A model generated the notes under the pieces. The model was not told the origin of the DNA, searched no databases, and saw nothing but the letters and a program-made list of their open reading frames with translations. 64,000 nucleotides of DNA from Tuctoria greenei (taxonomy: Eukaryota > Streptophyta > Magnoliopsida > Poales > Poaceae). Made by a program: the position numbers and the translations under genes. Of this stretch, positions 59,120 to 64,000 are shown one piece after another. Numbering within the stretch: position 1 is the first letter of the stretch; each line of letters starts with the position of its first letter. Location of the stretch: positions 277,089,560-277,153,559 of the forward strand of contig JAYESD010000001.1 of NCBI GenBank assembly GCA_036927565.1. The letters run 5' to 3'.

Positions 59120-59983
59120 TGTCGGTACCCTGCGTACCGTATACCCCTTGGGATTACAAAAAGACCAAAGGAATTTCACCTGTCTGAGTTGAAGATCTCC
59201 AAAGGCCCCACATGTCATACGGGACCAGACCTGCATCCCTTCTATGGTTAGTCCCGATGCTGCCACGTGTATACTACAACCGGAGCTACGCCCCACACAT
59301 GGTAAAGCTCTGGGCTAAATACCTACGCGACACCTCCGAACATAACCCCCGATAGAGGGAAGCTCCGGTACCGACACGTGTACCTCTGCAACGGACCTAC
59401 CCGTCCCAAATGGTAAGCTCTGAAGCTGCCACGTGTCCAACCGTCGGACCTTCAGCCTCAACAATCAGGCTCGTGGACTCCCAACGACTCGGACCTTCAA
59501 GGGACAATCAAAGACTTCAAGACCCGATTAAGTGTCATTAATGCTATATTAATAACACACAATCGGAAGACCCTTAATACCAGTAACAGCACTGTCAAGG
59601 ACCGTTACCACGCTATTAAGGGTAATTAACCTCATTAATTGTGTATTAAGCATCAATAACTATCAGGGCCACATGTCAGGCCAGGCTAACGGTGTAACGA
59701 CCAGTCCTTGTACTATAAAAGGACTGGTCGACAATACACAGAGGAGGCTTCTCTCGGCTCCTCTGACACTCTCACTCTCTGGGAACTCTCGACTCCTAGA
59801 CGCTCAATACAACAACTACACACCCCGTGGAGTAGGGTATTATGCTCAGGCGGCCCGAACCACGTAAATTCTTGTGTCTACTTGCCATCGTGTTCTGAAT
59901 CTCTACGCGCCCAAAACCGAGCTACAAACTCTGCGGGCTACCAACAGTAGTACCAGGAGAATTGCCGGAACAACACTCCGACA
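59120..59983 (+). repeat. Element D 3' LTR, 864 bp
   Basis: TGTCGGTACC...ACACTCCGACA. In the ~570 bp aligned by eye it differs from the 5' LTR at about 40 positions. TATAAAA (59714-59720) sits in a perfect inverted repeat with arms CCAGTCCTT / AAGGACTGG. Confidence 0.92.
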
Positions 59984-62323
59984 CACTTGGGTGTTCTTTT
60001 TGCATGACAAGAGCGAGACTCAAGGTGTCCTCAAGAGATACCTGAAGAGAGCTCGTTCTCCTTGAGTATCAAGACCATTAGGAGTGACAATGGCACCGAA
60101 TTCAAGAACACCCAAGTTGAAGAATTTTTGGATGAAGAAGGCATCAAGCATGAGTTCTCGGCCCCCTACCCCCCTCAACAAAATGGGGTGTCTGAGAGGA
60201 AGAATAGGACCCTAATTGAGATGTCAAGAACCATGCTTGATGAGTACAAGACGTCGGACCGATTTTGGACAGAAGCGGTCAACACCGCTTGCCATGCCAT
60301 AAACCGGTTGTACCTTCACCGCATACTTAAGAAGACGTCATATGAGCTCCTGACCGCACATGACGTAGTGTTTGATGAGACTAATGGATCCCAAGTGGAG
60401 CAAGTTGATCATCATGTGCTAGATCAAGAAGAAGATCCACAAGTAGTGATAGGAAGGATGGCACTTGGAGACATACGACCACAAGAGCAACCTCAAGTCA
60501 CAAGTAACCATCCTATACACAAGCAAGCTCTTCCTCAAATGATAAAGATCAATCTCCCCAAGATGCGCTTCAAGAAGATGGAAATGAAGGCATCAATCAA
60601 GGGGGGAGACAATGAGAATGAGGAAGACCAAGATGATGAATCAAGACCTCAAGCACCTCACCCAAGAGTGCATCAAAGCGTCCAACGGGACCATCCCGTT
60701 GACAATATACTTGGAGACATCTCCAAAGGGGTAACTACTCGATCTCGTATTACAATTTTTTGTGAACATTACTCTTTTGTTTCTTCCTTGGAGCCCCACA
60801 AGGTTGAAGAAGCACTACGAGATCCGGATTGGGTGATGTCCATGCAAGAAGAGCTCAACAACTTCGAGAGAAATAAAGTATGGGAGCTTGTGAAGAGGCC
60901 AAATGCAAATGTTGTAGGGAACAAATGGGTGTTATGCAACAAACAAGATGAACACGGGGTGGTTACAAGGAACAAGGCACGACTTGTGGCCAAAGGGTAC
61001 TCACAAGTCGAAGGTTCGGATTTCGAAGAAACCTTTGCTCCCTTAGCTAGGCTTGAATCAATTCGTATATTACTTGCATTTGCTACTCACCATGAATTTA
61101 AGCTATATCAAATGGACGTCAAGAGCGCATTCCTAAATGGTCCAATCAAGGAAGAAGTATATGTGGAGCAACCCCCCGAATTTGAAGATGAAGAATTCTC
61201 AAACCATGTGTACAAATTGCGTAAGGCTCTCTATGGACTCAAACAAGCTCCTAGAGCTTGGTATGAGTGCCTTAGATACTTTCTAACTAAAAAAGGTTTT
61301 AAAATTAGGAAGGCGGACTATACTCTATTCACTAAGCATTTTAATGATGATTTGTTTGTTTGCCAAATATATGTCGATGACATTATATTTGGTTCTACTA
61401 ACAAAGCCTTTTGTGATGAGTTTTCCAAGATAATGACGGAAAGATTCGAGATGTCCATGATGTGGGAGTTGAAGTTATTTCTAGGTTTTCAAGTGAAGCA
61501 ACTCAAGGAAGGCACGTTCATTAGTCAAACCAAGTACACACAAGATATACTCAAGAAGGTTGACATGGACAAGGCCAAACCCATCAAGACTCCTATGTCA
61601 ACCAATGGGCATCTCGATCTCAATGAAGATGGTCCAAGTGTAGATCAAAAGGTATATCGTTCTATGATAGACTCATTGTTATACTTTTATCCATCTAGGC
61701 TCGATATCATTCTTAGTGTGTGTATGTGTGTTAGATTTCAAGCTGCTCCAAAGGTGTGTCATTTGACCACCGTTAAGAGAATTCTTAGATATTTGGTTCA
61801 CACACCAAGCCTAGGACTTTGGTACCCCAAAGGCTCTAAGTTTAACCTCATTGGATATTCCGATGCGGGCTATGCGGGGTGCAAAGTTGATAGGAAGAGT
61901 ACATCGGGAACTTGCCAATTCCTTGGTAGATCTCTAGTGTCATGGTCCTCAAAGAAACAAAACTCCATTGCACTTTCCACAGCCGAAGCAGAGTATGTCG
62001 CCGCCGGAAGTTGTTGTGCACAACTTCTTTGAATGCGACAAACTCTTAGGGACTATGGCATAAACTTGCGCCATATTCCTCTCCTATGTGACAATGAGAG
62101 TGCCATCAAAATAGCTCACAATTCAGTTGAACACTCGAGGACCAAGCACATCGATATACGCCACCACTTCTTGAGAGATCACTCCATCAAAGGAGACATT
62201 GCAATTTCCCATGTGAGAACCGATAAACAATTGGCCGATATTTTTACCAAGCCCCTAGATGAGAAAAGGTTTTGTGAGCTTAGGAGTGAGCTCAATATCT
62301 TGGATTCTCAAAATGTGGCTTAA
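59984..62323 (+). pseudogene. Element C integrase (second part), reverse transcriptase, RNase H
   Basis: Resumes the integrase interrupted at 34859 (WVFFLHDKSETQGVLKRY). A TGA at 60065-60067 is followed by TIRSDNGTEFKN and PQQNGVSERKNRT. The integrase-RT linker appears shortened: YELL runs directly into DVVFDETNGSQ. RT: KARLVAKGYSQVEG, QMDVKSAFLN, intact YVDDIIFGS. RNase H: YSDAGYAGCKVDRKSTSG, STAEAEYVAAG. A TGA at 62030-62032 replaces the Trp of LLWMRQ. The frame ends 62323 near LDSQNVA, as in element E. Confidence 0.9.
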
Positions 62324-63213
62324 GTCTTGCACATATGATTGCAATATTCAAAATTCACGCATGCTTGCGAAAAACTCATCCTCCTCAATTTTTCCACAAA
62401 TTATTTTCAAATTATTGAATCCTTATGAATCATGGTCATAGTTTGATTGTTGATTGCTTACTGACCATATTTACAAAGCTTTTGTGAAATATAGTCCAAA
62501 AGGATCAAATTTCCACTCAAAACTCAATATATAGGAGTATTAAGTTTTGGGACCGGACTAGTCCGGTGGTATGAGTTGTCCGGACCCAGTCCGGATGCTG
62601 GACAAGTCCGGGTCCCTAACCAGACTAGTCCGGCCCTTGGGGACATAACCTCCCCAGGGTGCTCTCGACCTTCCCACTTCCGTTCAAACACTCTCTCTCC
62701 AAAACGCTCGAAAACCGTCTCCCTGACGGCGATTTTTGAGTCCATCCACCAAATCTCGATTCCAATCGGTGGATTGAAGCCCCAAGGTGCTTAGGAAATT
62801 TTCCCCAAGCATCGGAGACCACTTCCTCTTCCACGTTTCAACAAATCGAAGACTTGAAGAGGTATTCTTAACCTAACTCCAATATCCTTGAAACTCAATT
62901 CTTTTGGGTCCATTGATCAAATCTTCTTCACAAATGTTGTTGTACACATCATTGTGATAATGTAGCTCCATTTTTGTGGTAGTATCCGTAGTTTTTGCAA
63001 AATTTCCCTCAATTAGGGTTCTTACTGTGTGAACCGGACTAGTGCGGCCGCCGGGCGGACAAGTCCGACCTCGTGCGGACTAGTCCGACCCTTGGGCGGA
63101 CAAGTCCGGGTTACATAGTGAAAATCCTAACCTAGGTTGATCTTGTGAATTCTACCATTTTACTCTAACTTCCTTGACTCATACACATTCCCTTGCTTCT
63201 CTTTTCAGGAACC
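62324..63213 (+). other. Element C leader between pol and third ORF, with probable intron 62862-63208
   Basis: Palindrome clusters CGGACTAGTCCG / CGGACAAGTCCG at 62550-62637 and 63033-63108. Donor-like GAAGAG|GTATTCTTAAC at 62861/62862 and a pyrimidine-rich acceptor TCTCTTTTCAG at 63208, five nt before the third-ORF ATG. Confidence 0.6.
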
Positions 63214-64000
63214 ATGTCGGACAATGAGTACGTTCCTCCCTCCGACTCCAAGACCGAAGCAGAGAAGCAAGCTCTCTTTCGCCGGAAACAAAGAGAGGAT
63301 CAAGAGATGGCTGCTACATACTTTGCCTCTCAGAGGGCAAAGAAGACGCAGCGTGAGGAGCACAACACCGCTACTGCCGAGGCTGCCCCAAAGAGGAAGA
63401 GGCTTGTGACCTTGGGTGAGCAAGCCAAGTCCCAAGGGCAAGATCCTCCAAAGATAAGGGCAAGGCCCCTGTTGATGCTACACCCAAGAAGAGGGTGACT
63501 GTGGCCAAGAAGGCAGCAAGCAAACTGAAGAAGGGTGCCCCACAACCCATTGGTCCCTTGAGGATGTCCTCTCCTGCATGGAACCCAAACCGTGAAGCTG
63601 CTTTTGATGTCAACATCTTCAAGGGCAAGGGGGCTGAGAAGGCACGCAGGTTGAGGAAGATAAATGTTTATCAGCATGACAGGAGCACAGTGGATCCCCG
63701 GTTCTGGTGTGACTTCCACTGTGACTACTACAGGACGGTCTATATGACCAAGCAAACTCCTGTCACAGATGCTCAATGGATCGACTGGGATTACATGGCC
63801 CAGAAAGATCATCAAGCCTTCAATGTTGTGCCTGAGGTTGTCGAGAGGCATGGTCTGAAGAAGGTTATGGCTTTCCAGTATGACTGGAATGTGGAGGTCA
63901 TCACTCAGTTCTACTCCACCCTTTACTTCCACACAGATGGGTATAGGAGGATCACCTGGATGACCCATGGAGAGCATTACTCTACCACCTTTTGGGAGTT
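63214..64000 (+). pseudogene. Element C third ORF, frameshifted, cut by right edge
   Basis: Homologue of the element E third ORF. It starts MSDNEYVPPSDSKTEAEK and has the same APKRKRLVT motif. A frame change near 63450 separates it from the rest (TPKKRVTVAKKA, then WCDFHCDYYRTVYM, PVTDAQWIDWDYMAQK, FQYDWNVEVITQFY). The globular part is about 70% identical to E's. It runs off the window. Confidence 0.8.

Larger units (their letters stand above)
34860..59983 (+). mobile_element. Full-length Tat-type Ty3/gypsy retrotransposon D, interrupted by copia E
   Basis: Flanked by the 5-bp duplication CACTT (34855-34859, 59984-59988). LTRs 34860-35722 and 59120-59983 share TGTC(A/G)GTACC...CTCCGACA ends. 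Between them are gag, pol in PR-RT-RNH-INT order with an extra RNase H domain (Tat hallmark), a spacer and an antisense gene. Without E the element is about 13.1 kb. Stops in gag and pol make it defective. Confidence 0.93.
29608..64000 (+). mobile_element. Copia LTR retrotransposon C, SIRE/Maximus-like, split by gypsy D and cut by right edge
   Basis: Plus-strand element of the same branch as E. Own sequence occupies 29608-34859 and 59984-64000; 34860-59983 is element D, inserted in integrase. Order: 5' LTR, primer-binding site, gag, protease, integrase (split), RT, RNase H, leader, third ORF. The 3' LTR is outside the window. The left target-site copy is CAAAC (29603-29607). Gag and pol carry stops and frameshifts. 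Confidence 0.9.

Noticed and set aside
58715..59251. 178-residue plus-strand frame crossing into the gypsy D 3' LTR
   Set aside because: It overlaps the LTR start and the polypurine-tract region; no homology visible.

Overview
The window is plant nuclear DNA, almost certainly from a grass (Poaceae). It has intron-rich host genes with GC-rich first exons, small grass-type MITEs (Stowaway-like, hAT-like), and a dense cluster of LTR retrotransposons whose long LTRs carry the grass-type repeated palindrome CCGGACTAGTCCGG. I cannot name the species from the sequence alone.

Layout. 1-5925: minus-strand copia element 'A' (SIRE/Maximus-like, running off the left edge), inserted into plus-strand copia element 'B' (5926 to about 10082), which in turn abuts a decayed hAT transposon (to about 10846). 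10847-24290 is a gene island: a minus-strand PTH2-type peptidyl-tRNA hydrolase (11308-13824), a 1.3-kb Mutator-like element in its upstream region (14044-15350), a plus-strand DUF761-family gene (16089-16877), a minus-strand tRNA-Lys(CUU) (17174-17246), and a minus-strand kinesin-14 with an N-terminal calponin-homology domain (17779-24290). 24291-26898 is intergenic DNA without recognised genes.

From 26899 to the right edge is a nested retrotransposon block. A decayed Tat-type gypsy remnant 'F' (26899-29607) is interrupted by copia element 'C' (starting at 29608 and running off the right edge). C carries a 567-bp hAT MITE in its 5' LTR, and its integrase gene is split by a full-length Tat-type gypsy element 'D' (34860-59983, TSD CACTT). 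D carries an antisense, intron-containing extra gene that is split by a full-length copia element 'E' (44105-56121, minus strand, TSD CGGTT). LTR divergence fits the nesting order: E's two 1656-bp LTRs differ at about a dozen sites, while D's differ at about 7% of sites in the part I aligned.

Elements C and E belong to one copia superfamily branch. Both have gag with a CCHC knuckle and coiled coil, a one-frame pol, and a third ORF of unknown function between pol and the 3' LTR. E is nearly intact, but its reverse-transcriptase YVDD box reads YVDA and it has single stop codons in gag and in the third ORF. The most interesting unexplained signals are the third ORF with its apparent leader intron, the antisense spliced gene of the Tat elements, and the CGGA-spacer-TCCG palindromes packed into the copia LTRs and leaders.
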